Assembly: GCA_003342815.1 (NCBI GenBank)
Contig: PTEX01000498.1
Span: 51,280 to 115,279, forward strand
Source: Eudromia elegans
Lineage: Eukaryota > Chordata > Aves > Tinamiformes > Tinamidae
Direction of reading: 5' to 3'
DNA: 64,000 nt
In this document: positions 11,686-22,350 of the stretch, piece after piece
Position numbering within the stretch: position 1 is the first letter of the stretch
Layout of the letters: the number at the start of each line of letters is the position of its first letter
Made by a program: the position numbers and the translations under genes
Notes under the pieces: model-generated
Told to the model about the DNA's origin: nothing
What the model saw: only the letters and a program-made list of their open reading frames with translations
Database searches by the model: none

Positions 11686-12260
11686 ATGAAAACCCTCTGT
11701 GTATATACAAAATTATCACCCGTCACAACCGTCCTCTCTTCCCCCCTCAGGAAAACAGACAGATGTCCAACTGGCAGGGAGCACGAAGAGTGTTATAGTC
11801 TCAATTTGCTTCATGCTACCTCTTTTTCTAATCCCATTCATGTACTTCTCCATGACTTTGTGCTTCATGTTTTCCCAGACTGCTTCTTCCTCTGCTCATG
11901 CTTCCTCTGTTTGGTTTTTTTTTACCAAAAATGTTTCTTTTTTTTTTTTTTTTCCATATCACTGTCCTTTACCTCCTGTATGTTGTCTGTTTTCTCCTTT
12001 TTTCTTTTTTTTTTTTTTTTGGCCTTTGCACTAGAAACATCTTTCCCACTATGGGATACAGTTTATTGGTTATCTTCTCTGCTCACAGAAGAAACAGGAT
12101 TTCTTAGTTCCCTAGTTCTGGCCCAAGCAAGGCTAAGATTGCTTTTATCCCCTTTTCTTTTTTTCATATATGTTTTTTCCCCTGTTCCCAAAACTCCCTG
12201 TCTTGCTTGAGGCTCTACTGCTGCAGTTCTCCTGGCTCCTCTTTGGACAATAGTGCTTTT
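11686..12260 (+). repeat. Pyrimidine-rich low-complexity tract
   Basis: The plus strand is dominated by T and C for over 500 bases, with T-runs at about 11937-11954 and 12000-12020 and CTTT/CCTTTT repeats between them. The skew lets all three forward frames stay open for long distances, giving F/L/S-rich translations. I read those as by-products of composition, not proteins. Long polypyrimidine tracts of this kind occur in introns. Confidence 0.7.
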
Positions 12261-12557
12261 TCTTACCAGACATCCCCAGTCCCACTGATGACACTACCTG
12301 CAGATGTGCTGTGAGATGCATTCCCTTAAGACCTACTTCTTTCTACATGACCTGAAAGGACGCCTCTTGTCTTGTGTCCATCCATGTGCATTGGAAGACC
12401 TGAAGGTGATTTTTGGTAGAGGAAGACCGGAGAGGCTTGTAATCATACAAGGAGAGTGATAATGGCATGCTGCAGTCAGTGATGTAACTAAAGTGCTTTC
12501 AATGCCATCTGGCCCCCAAGAAGTACTACATGAGTCATCAAGAAGCCATGTCATCAA

Positions 12558-12833
12558 GAAGATGGTGCCAGGCTCTGCAGCAGGGTACATGCTGCAGGGA
12601 TGATACGCAGTAGGCATACACAGTCACAAGAAAACTTCATACTGCACCTAAGAAGAAACCTTTTCAACATGAAGACAGCGAGCACTGGAACCAGGGCCTA
12701 GAGAGGCTATGAAGCCTTGAAAACTTCCTGACTTTTTGAAACCTGAGCAGCCTGGTCTCACCTCACTTTGAGCAGGAGGCTGAATTAGCAAATTCCTGAA
12801 GTCATTTCTACACTGAGGTATCCTTTGATTCAG
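12558..12833 (+). mobile_element. CR1 LINE 3' fragment, old
   Basis: Sense-strand CR1 3' region. GATGGTGCCAGGCTCT, GAAGAAACCTTTTCAACATG, GAGCACTGGAACCAGGGCCT, AGAGAGGCTATG, CTGAGCAGCCTGGTCTCACC and CACTTTGAGCAGGAGGCTGA appear in the family's order, and the copy ends in TATCCTTTGATTCAG, a decayed form of the ATGATTCTATG terminus. It covers the last about 280 bases of the C-terminal coding end and 3' UTR, with many substitutions. Confidence 0.85.
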
Positions 12834-13247
12834 TAACTTTCCTTACTTTGCAATTTTATCTGCTTCTCAGTAATGCTGGCATCATTCCTAGAAAGATATA
12901 GAGCTAGTGTGAACCCATCTATTGACAATACTCTTTCACCTAACTCACACTAATGGTCAAATATCCTAAAACCTTCCTTAAATTACCAAGCTTTTAGCTA
13001 CCTGTTGAGCATCATTATCTTTTCTTTCTGGAGAATTATACTCAGTTCCAGAATAACCTTAAATAAACCTCTTAGTATCTGCTACTAATTGTTAGAACTC
13101 CTTTTTTCCCTGAATAATTTAGGCCTACTTTGCTGTTGTGTATTAGCATATATAATGGAAAATTAATTCTCAGACTGTTTAGTGGTAAGAAATGGGACAA
13201 ATATTTTGCTTTAGGAGGTGGCCTTTTTTTTCTGACCTCATCAATGA

Positions 13248-13317
13248 CCTGTCTTCAAGCAGGAGGTTGGACTAGAGACCTCCTGAGATTCCTTCCACCC
13301 TTAGTTATTCTAAAATG
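13248..13317 (+). mobile_element. CR1 LINE 3' end fragment
   Basis: GTCTTCAAGCAGGAGGTTGG, ACTAGAGACCTCCTGAGATT and CCTTCCACCC, followed by TTATTCTAAAATG, match the sense CR1 3' end. It lies about 415 bases after the CR1 3' end at 12833 in the same orientation, so it is a separate insertion, not a continuation. Confidence 0.8.
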
Positions 13318-13319
13318 AA

Positions 13320-14735
13320 TTTATCCAATAATTAGTTCAGTAGTCAGAATAAAAATAATCTTCCATTTTTGCTCTGGCGTTTCCCAATTGCTGACTAGGG
13401 GATAATCATGACAAAATGGTTGCTAAATGTTTACTTCTGTATGGCAGTATGTTGTGTCATTCTTTTTTTTTTTCTGCCCAGAGAGCACCTCCTGAACCTC
13501 TCTGAGCCAAAGATGGTAGTTCAGATGGCCATCTTAGTTTAGAAACTTTTCTTGAGTTAAAGTGAGATGACTCAAAGCATCAAATATTTCTGTCTCTTTA
13601 TGTATATTTTCTGTGAGATCAGCTGAAGTCATAGTGAAGTGTCTTCACTACATATTTTATATGCAAAACAATCAAAAAAGTGGTTTTGGACACAGAAAGT
13701 TTTGATTAATTCAAGAACATGCATTATTAATCAGAAAAAAAAAAAGGTAGTCTTACAATTATAAACCCTCCCATGAGGACAAGGAATTCTCTAGCATCTC
13801 CATTTCTCCTAAAGGCCTTCACTCAAATTATTACAGATCCTGATTCAGTTTTATTTTCTGTCAGAAAGAAACTATACCTCTGAGAAAACATTGTAACATA
13901 TATTTTGGTCAGAACTGAGTGACATGCTTGAGGGAGAATCTTAACTGGTTTGCAACATAAAACAGCACACTTTTTTTTTTTCCTTGTAAAAAGAGTAGGG
14001 ATCAAAGTCGGAGATCTTTCCACCTCATTATGCCCTTAGTCATCATCTTATGGAGTCAGATGTATACCAACCTCTTGCACAAAGAATGCACAAAGCAGCA
14101 AGGTGCATTTTACACTTCTTCACATTCCTGGTCTGCTCGTCAGAAAAACAAAATAGAACAGCATCTATACTACTCAGGTATTCCTATACACCTAAGTCAG
14201 GAGGAAAGACTCTCCAAACTCAAGACTTGCTGCTGACTTCTCATCCTTCTATATTGGTCTTGCTACAGATAAACAGCTTTTGTAGCTCAGTAACTATCAT
14301 AGTAAACTGGAACATTCCTCTAAAAATCAAACACATCCAAATATCATGCCTATCATGATCATAATGAACACATTCAGCTTCCCCAAAAATGTTTCCTTTT
14401 TTTCTGTCAGTGTTTACCAATAGGAGTAGGTTCATATTTTTGCCCCTGAACAAGCCAGACAGGTAAACTCTTTGCAAGGCTCTAAACCAAACTTTTTTAT
14501 TGTGATTTTTTCCAAACATTTTAATTTCAAACTTTCCTGAATGAAAAATCTCTTTTAGAACAAGAACAGGAGTATTCTGGCAATCGGGAATGGAAAAAAA
14601 AAATGAGAACAGAGACTTTTTGTAATCTGTTATTGTTTCAGGGAACTGACACTCTTCCAACAAATGTGTTTTGGCAAGCCCAGTCACAAAAACCCTAAGC
14701 AAATTTCCTTGTATATTTCATCAAATCACCAAATA
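13320..14735. other. Unannotated AT-rich stretch
   Basis: Contains a 153-codon minus-strand open frame (14241-14702) with no recognisable domain, which I judge to be chance. A- and T-runs occur at 13464, 13734 and 13972. Confidence 0.35.
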
Positions 14736-14736
14736 A

Positions 14737-15003
14737 ATTGAATGGGACCTCCAGAGGTAATCTAGTCTACCTCTGCTCAAAACACGGTCAGTTACAGATG
14801 ATTGCATACGGACTTGAGTTTTGAGTTTCTTCAAGGATGGAGGTTGTATCCTGTTTCAGTATTTGAGCATTTTCATGGTGAAATAAATATTTCCAGATAT
14901 ATAATCATAATTTTCTTGTTTCAGCTTCTGTCCTTTGTCTGTTGCTGTTTTAGTGTGCATCTGAGAGAAGAGTTTGGCTCTGCCTTCTCTGCACCTTTCC
15001 CAA
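14737..15003 (-). mobile_element. CR1 LINE fragment, old
   Basis: Antisense CR1. GGGACCTCCAGAGGTAATCT, AGTCTACCTCTGCTCAAAAC, a GGTCAGTTACAGATGATTGC block, TTCAAGGATGGAGGTTGTAT and CTGTTTCAGTATTTGAGC run in the consensus order and continue to a GAGAAGAGTTTGGCTCTGCC block. The 8-bp terminal repeats are largely lost. Confidence 0.75.
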
Positions 15004-15009
15004 ACACAG

Positions 15010-16635
15010 ACTTGTGCACATTGATACTCATTGCTTAGCTGCTGCACATATAGACACAGCTGTGCTTTGTATTTCCTCAAAAGCTTGGTAAGTCCGTTTT
15101 TTCTTTTCTTTTTCTTTTCTTTTTTGGAAAACTGATAGTGTGAAGTCTTTGTCTTTAATTATCTTAGTTCTTATCACTTAGGGATGTGCATTCAGCTTAG
15201 AACTCTTTCCAACACCTTTCTTAAATTACAAAGCAATCACATGCAACTCATTCAGTCCACTTCAAGTTGCCAGACCTTGACAAAGAGCAGCCTTCAACTC
15301 AGTTCACCTCTTTATTTCAGAGCAGTCCTCATCAATTCTGCTTTGCAATACCTTGAAATCAAAGAATGGTTATACAACACTCATCCATATCAGTCATTCC
15401 ACCACAACTTTTTCACAGCTTAAAGATACCTTGCTTAGAATCTATAATATGACACTTACATCCTACTCTACATCCTATCATGTTATCATATTGAAACTTT
15501 TTTTTTAAGTTTTGTTCTTATGTTTTCCTTATCATCTGATCACTGCAATCCGCTGAAAGCTTTGCTGGTGGCCTCTGCATACATCTCAAGATAGGTCTTT
15601 ATATCTGTATAGGTCTGTATATACAAAGGTCTTACAAGGAATATCATTTTTCTGGCAATAATGTTTGAAAAGTCAATCTACATAATGGAAACAATTGCTT
15701 AAAGCTTAAGATTATATTAGTGTTTGTATAAATTAAAATCTGTCTTATACAAACAATTTTGCCGTCTGCAAGAAAAATACTGTATGTGAAGATTGGTATG
15801 TGAGCTTAACGGATTACCGCAGTGCTCACTACTTTAAAAGTTGTCTTTAATGAAGACCTCACTTCCCACTAGCTATAATTATGGGTATTTTTTTGTTAGC
15901 AGTTTAGTATCCATGTTATTTTTTCTCTATAGTCAATGAAGAACAGGTAGCTCAGCAACTCCTCCCCAGATAGATACTTCTCCTTGAATGGGATGAATCA
16001 CCCCCAACTTATTTGCATTGACTATAGACAGCGCCAAAATCAGTTAATTTAGCTTAGAGTCTGTTGCTGTCAATAGTTATGTGAGATTCCACCTCCTCCT
16101 GAGGTTATCTGGTATCTTCCTATAAACAGCATGTGCCTGCCTTGGCACAATGACTTCTGATTCATTTTTAAATCGATGGGCGCTATCAGAATTTGAAAAT
16201 AATGATAAACAATGACAGTCCAATTACAGAGACCCTTGGAAAAAGTAGCTGATGTTTTCAGGTACAACCTTCTTTTCTTTATTTCTTTGAGAGCCAAGGT
16301 TTGTCAATATTCACCTTTATGGAATCCCAATTGCCCTCTGTCACTCCTTCAACCAGCTTACGTAAAGAAATCATCAAGCCTCTGTTTCAAAGCAGACATC
16401 CCACTATGATCTTTTAGCATAAGCTCAGGCATTCCATACCCATCTACATACAACCTTTCACTGTATGTAGATAGACTGATAATAAACAAGCATTTGAAGT
16501 TCTGCAGTTCTGCAGTTCATCTCTGATAGAAAACATCTTTTGCCAAGGTGACTTTTGTGGGAAGCAACCTAACATTTTTTTTTTTTTTTTTTTGAAAGCA
16601 TGGATAGGAATACAGAGATAATGTTAAAACCTGAG
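15010..16635. other. Unannotated AT-rich stretch
   Basis: No gene or repeat family is recognised beyond short CTTTT repeats near 15100 and a T18 run at about 16577. Confidence 0.35.
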
Positions 16636-16639
16636 GAAA

Positions 16640-16925
16640 GACAGTCACCCATTCTCCTCTCAAGTATTTATACATATTGATCAGATCCCCTCTCAGTCTT
16701 CTCTTTTCCAGGCTAAGTAGGCCCAGCTCGCTTAGTCTTTCCTCATACGATAGATGCTCCAGTCCCTTAATCATCTTTGTTGCTCTGTGCTGGACCCTCT
16801 CTAGAAGCTCCATGGCCCTCTTGTACTGGGGAACCCGGAACTGCATCCAGTACTCCAGCCTCACCAGAGCTGAGCACAGGGGCAGGATCCCTTCCATCGA
16901 CCTGCTGGCAACACTGACAGAATTT
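16640..16925 (-). mobile_element. CR1 LINE fragment, end of reverse-transcriptase ORF
   Basis: Antisense CR1 covering the C-terminal part of ORF2. On the minus strand an open frame (16517-16897) contains [20 protein letters not shown] and [16 protein letters not shown], the same conserved block as in the longer copy at 57.6 kb. The 5' truncation is near 16920. The usual 3' UTR and TCATAGAAT terminal repeats are absent; a T-run and unrelated-looking sequence sit where they should be, so the 3' part was deleted or diverged beyond recognition. The catalytic RT motifs lie upstream and are missing, so this is inactive. Confidence 0.85.
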
Positions 16926-16929
16926 GATC

Positions 16930-19900
16930 AACAAACCTGAGCAATCTGTGTCTATATTAAGTGCATGATACCTTCTTTTCTCACAGAGGCCTAAGGCCAG
17001 ATACCCTGTAATGGAGTAACAGACACAGGACATAGATACCTAGCAAAAATTATTGCAAATTCTCCATCTGAAAATTCAAGCAAATAATACTATAGTAGCT
17101 GCAAATAATAGGGTTTATTTTTCAAACCACAAGAAGACCTCACTGAATTAAATTTTATTTCTTAGATTGCTATATTTATATGGTTTTACCTTTCTCTTTA
17201 CTTTATTTCCCTATAGGACATGCATAGAAAAAATTTACATTATTCCCTCCCCCCCAAAAAAAATAGTTAAAAAGTTGCTTTATTTGTATCAAATTCTCTT
17301 CCACAGAATCCTGAATTAAATCTCTGCCCAGAAGGCTGGTTCACAATTCATAGACCTCTCAATCATCTTTTATACAGGGCAAGAAATAGTGAAGCAGCGA
17401 CATTTTTAAGTATACTGCAAATACCTAGATGCTGGAAGTAATTGAAACTTTCTTGCTAATAATATAGTTCCAAAGCTACTGCCTCTGTGGGAGCCATTAC
17501 TATTCAAATAACATTGTGCAGTGTTATTCATTTTGAATAACATTCATTTTGAATTGTGATTGCACCAGGAATTATTTCAAATTCAGTTCTGTTAGTGCTG
17601 CAAACCTGGCACTTCAGTTAGGTATGTGCATAAAATCATTTGTACGTAGGTACAAGAAATGGAAAGAGTTTTAAAGGAATAGTACATTAATCTTGCCAGT
17701 TATAATGAGAGCAGAGTCAGCTCTCAGATGAACATCGTCTGGAGCCAGAGAGCATAGAGTGCTGTCACAGAAATCATTAAATGAACCTTTTCTGTCCAGA
17801 CACTCTCTGTACATTGACCAAATCTCCTGAAATTTTAACAGAACAGTTCCAAAATAATTTCTTAAGATATTATCATTGTCTCCTAATTTCTATAATGAAA
17901 GAGAGGAAGGAAGAAATCCTACTCACTGTAGAATGTATCCTTATATTTACAAATATTTCTGGAAGATAATATTTTGTACTATGAATCCCTAGTGATGAAA
18001 GATGTGAGTTCCCACTGAAGATCATGTGAGTGGTGTGCCCCAGTCCTCCTGCAGTCAGTACAAATTCTCCTGACGGGTGGATGAAAAGCCAGGTCATGTC
18101 TAGTACATAGGAATAGCTATAGCACTGCAGTTCCATTTGTCTTCAAGGTACTGAGTTATCACAGGACAGGGAAGACAAGAAAAGGAGAGAGAAAAGTGAG
18201 AAAAAGTGGTTTGTAATAAGATGAATTCTGCATTAACTGAGCTCTCTCTTGGTACCCCACATGAAGAAAAGTACCTTCCCACACTGTGAGGCTTCAAAAA
18301 TACACAAGCAGTGGTCTGGATTGCAGAAAGATACTTTTTTTCTTTTTTCTTTGTAAGCAAAATTGCCTTGGTCCCCAGTGAGTCTACTATTCTGAAATAA
18401 ACCTGCTAGCACATTCTTCAAAAATAAAGTATTCAGTGAAGTGGACTTTCGCTTTGGTTAAACAGCAGATGTTCTTGGCTAGAGTGAAGAAAGCAAGCAG
18501 ATTTGGATAAATATTGTATAATGCACAGTGGCAGTCATGCTGAATTCTCAGCAGCAGTTAGTACTAGGCCATGCTTCTCCAAGGGCCAGAAACACAACAG
18601 GACTGTGATGCTATTTCTCATCACAGTCCAAGTGTCTTAGGAAGGAATGCTTCTAAACAAGTACAAATTCCCTTTGAAGAAAATCACTTCCCCACTCTCT
18701 CTTACATTGCCTGACCTTTTACTTGGTAGATTTTATGACTGTGGGAATAAGATGCAACTTTATCTAGAGTGGGGATGAATCTTGCCTCGTGCTTGGACTC
18801 TGTATATCCTCAGGCAAAGCAGTGTGAAATCAGTACGTATGAACTCAAGCCTGGTTGCATCTGTATTGTCCAGGGACTAATTTAGACTTTCTTGCTTGCT
18901 GTTTTCTCTTTGACTAACAGTCTTCAGCAGACTGAAGGAAGCAATTCAAAGCAACAGTAGGATGGTCATCTTCAGGTGCATTTTAATGACTATCACTGAA
19001 ATTCTGCTGTCACTCATTTTTAACCTGAGGACTTGTTTAATAAAGTAGTTTTCCAGTGTACTGCAAGCAGAGAGGAGAGAAAAGCAGAGATACAAAAATA
19101 ATGCTCACTAGTGATCAGACCATCAGGTCTCCTCCATGGCAAGGTGTGTACACCTTTCTACAGCACAGCTCACCTATTCCATTAGCCTGTGCACTTGATG
19201 CAGACTCCCAGCTCTGTTTGGGGAGTTGTAGCACAGAGCAGGAGACCAGAGAGTTGGGCTGAAGCCTCCAGCCCAAAAGGACCACACTAGCAAGCACACT
19301 TGCTGACTGTGCCCTCGTCGTATGAGATGTATGTATGACCCAAAGGGTCATACTTAAAGAGATCATCATAACAAATCATAGGTAAGTGTTTCCATGTGTG
19401 AAAATGAAGTCAAACATTGCCACAATTTGCTCTTTTTTTTTTTTCCCTCTCTTCTACTTCCTTCCAGTTAGAAGGCAGGGCATGAAATATTCTTTTACTG
19501 GAAGGAAAGCACAAGCAAATTTCATGTTTTTGGAACGGAGCAGAGACTTCTGCAAGCTTTCATTCTCTGTCATTTGTATGAAGAGCTGAAAAAACGTCAC
19601 ACGGGCTCTCCCAAGGCAGAAAGGGAGCATAAATGGTAGCATTAGTTTGTACTTTCTTGAAAAAGACTTTCAACACCACCTTACATTTGATATTGGATTG
19701 TCAAAATTGGAGCATACTCCAAATTAAATGTGTTCAAGACCATTTATGATGGTCTTTTTTTCTGATTCTTCTTTTTCCTGGAGGTTGGAAGAATTCCTTT
19801 CTCTTGCCTTTGGACCTCAGATGTGGAAATCTGCACAAAATCCTATGGAAATACAGAGTTTTCAAGGTCAGATGCCTGCGCAGCACCAGTTGAAAGACTA

Positions 19901-22130
19901 TTCATAGTCCATACCATGCTTCAGCTTTCCTGCATTAAGTCTGCCAAGCTTTATCATTTTGTTCCTATACAGAAAGGTAAAATAATATTCCCTTCCAAAG
20001 TTAACAAGTTGGAGATGTACTTATTATTATTCTGATGTTCTATTATTCTTTCACCTTTTCTTCCTGCAAAACCTGTTTTCAGAACACAGAGAACGTGACC
20101 GTGTCTTTTTCATAGCATGCAAAGGTCAACATTTTTGGAAGCAATTATATTCCAAATAAGCAATGCTTATGTCAAAAAGCCCTAACTTTCCTATGTCTTA
20201 CCTGTGTTATTAACAGCTTATAAACTGGGAATATAGTCCAAGCTCTTTTAACGCAGGTGATCCCAAGCTCGTTGGTCAAGATATGATAACCATCAACAGT
20301 GATGGTAATAGCAGTCCAAACTGCAATTTGAATATTCACTACACTTTTAAGTCTGCTATTGTTTATAATGTGCCACGGTTGCCTTTTCCTATGTCAAAAT
20401 GTAATTACTAAAAAAAACTTTAATCAGGAACTATTCAAGTAGTTGGTTAAGATAAATATCAGGTCACAAACTTGAACTGCTTTCTTTCCTTGAAAAGAAG
20501 AAAATAATTTTGTAATATTTTTATATTTTTTCGATAAGGAAAAATCTATTTTTAGAGGAATATGTCACAAATAATTTCATATGTTTTCAAAATTTAAAAA
20601 GAAAGCTTACCTTCAGGCACCATTTAATCATGGGTAAATTTTGCTTAAAAGTGGAGTCTTTTTGGAAACCTATCTGTTTGAGTGTAATAAAAGCATCTCT
20701 GCTACCGATTGAAATGTATTGTTAAAGAATTTCATTAACTCAGGGTCTCAAACACAATATTTCATCAGAAGGCTGAATTTGTTGCAAACTCTATAGTAAT
20801 CTTTTGTGTAATACTTTTCAATTTTTCACAAAGAAATAGCCATATAATAGCATTACTAGAAAGTTCCTTTAAACCTTATCAGGAAAAGAAGCAGCTCTAA
20901 TCTTAATGCTTAAAAATATTTTGCACTGAGAATCTTGCCCTGAAGACAGTGTACAGAACATAAAGAACAGCAGAGTTAACTTGAAGGTGAAAAAATCCAT
21001 TATTTTTTTCCAGTTATTAAAAGACATATTCAATATTTTTTTTTCACCTTGACTGACTGTCAGTTACACCAAGCTTCAAACTTCCCAATTTCCTTAGAAT
21101 AAAGAAGGATTCAGCAAGAAATAAAGGAATCTAGGGAAACAAAACAACCTCAACATGGCATTAATTCCCTGATATCTCTGGAGGCAATGCCCATGCTCCC
21201 ACTATAGTGGCTGGAAAACTTAAATCAGCTGCCAAGTCTGAAAGAAAAATTTGCACTAGTCAATAAAGTTTCTGCTCAGAAAGGAAATAAAAGAATGGAT
21301 ATGATAAAACAGTAAGAATCTAAGAGAACTTTGTAAGTATAGCTTAATTTCAGCTAATTTGAGCTGTCTAAAATTCAGGTAGCTCGTCTAATAAAGGATA
21401 TTTCTATAGCCAGAGGGGAAAGGTCAGTGTTGCAGAAGGCAATTTTTCACAGCTTAAGTTTGTTGTCATCAGAATTTTTCCAAAATGGACTTCACTGCCA
21501 ATACAAGGTGATTGGGGTTACATATCTGAACAGGATAGCACAAAGGAATTAGTTTTTTTAAAGAAAACCTCAAGATATATTCAGGGCGTGGCCAAGGTCT
21601 TTTCTAAATAAAAACAAGTGTTTCTTAAAATGTCCAATGAGAAGTTCAGAAAATTGATATTTAAGAAAAAAAAAGAGAGATTTGAAAGGAATTTAAGTTA
21701 TGATAAGTTTTTAATGGTTTCTTTTCAATTCAGTTCAAACTGAGGGTAGATACAAGTTTAATGTGTCTCCATTTAACTTAGAAATATAAGACCAGACTCC
21801 AGCTATCCTAAGTGCCCAGCGCCATGTAAAATCTATCTAGTCCCAAAGGAGTCTTAGAGCATCCTCTCAAACCTGCTTCCTTTTGCACTTCCATATAGAA
21901 AAGTCTACAAGAAACTTCCTAATACTCGAGAACAAACAGGTCTTTGATACAGAAAATAAAATGGCAAAAGCCACGAAAGGTATGAAAAATGCAGATCTAT
22001 CGAGATAAATGTAGACACATTTGCTGTATTGTCATGCTGTCCAGGGCATGATATGGATATGATATGGGGCAGATATGGATAGGTGCAAGGAATATCTCTA
22101 GCGGGACAGGGAAGCAGATATTGGCTATCT
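16930..22130. other. Unannotated AT-rich stretch
   Basis: About 5.2 kb without a recognised gene or transposon. The part at about 20580-20960 is a candidate for conserved noncoding sequence only because it lacks repeats. A short direct repeat (ATTCATTTTGAAT twice, about 17528-17557) and various short open frames carry no signature. Confidence 0.3.
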
Positions 22131-22134
22131 CAGA

Positions 22135-22350
22135 CTACCCTCCAAACTCTGGCACTGATTTGGCAACTCACTTCCCTCTCACTGTCTTATTTCCCCCCTA
22201 TAAAATGAGCATACATACATACATACATCACTACAGACCGGCAATGCCTCACAGAGGTATTTCTTGTGAATTGTAATTAAGCAGTGTCGGTCAAATATAT
22301 TGAGATAGGATCAAGGAGGCTGATATACAAAGGCAAAGTACCTTTATGAA
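22135..22350 (+). repeat. MIR/CORE-SINE-like element with internal CATA microsatellite
   Basis: CTCTGGCACTGATTTGGCAA, CTCACTTCCCTCTCACTGTC and TTATTTCCCCCCTATAAAAT follow the sense MIR core (GGCAAGTCACTTCCCTCTCTGTGCCTCAGTTTCCCCATCTATAAAATGGG). After the CATA array come CCTCACAGAGGTATT, GTAATTAAGCAGTGTCGGTC, TATTGAGATAGGATCA and GATATACAAAGGCAAAG, matching the tail seen in reptile and bird copies (CCTCACAGGGGTGTTG ... TTAATGTTTGTAAAGCGCTTTGAGATCCT ... GCTATATAA). This is the best preserved ancient SINE in the window. Confidence 0.7.
22210..22229 (+). repeat. (CATA)5 microsatellite
   Basis: Five CATA units sit within the ancient SINE-like sequence, directly after its AAAATGAG block. Confidence 0.9.

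Noticed and set aside
11686-12210. 174-codon forward frame rich in F, L and S
   Set aside because: Explained by pyrimidine skew; all frames are open and no domain is visible.
14241-14702. 153-codon minus-strand frame
   Set aside because: No recognisable motif, splice or promoter context; a CR1 remnant starts just beyond it.
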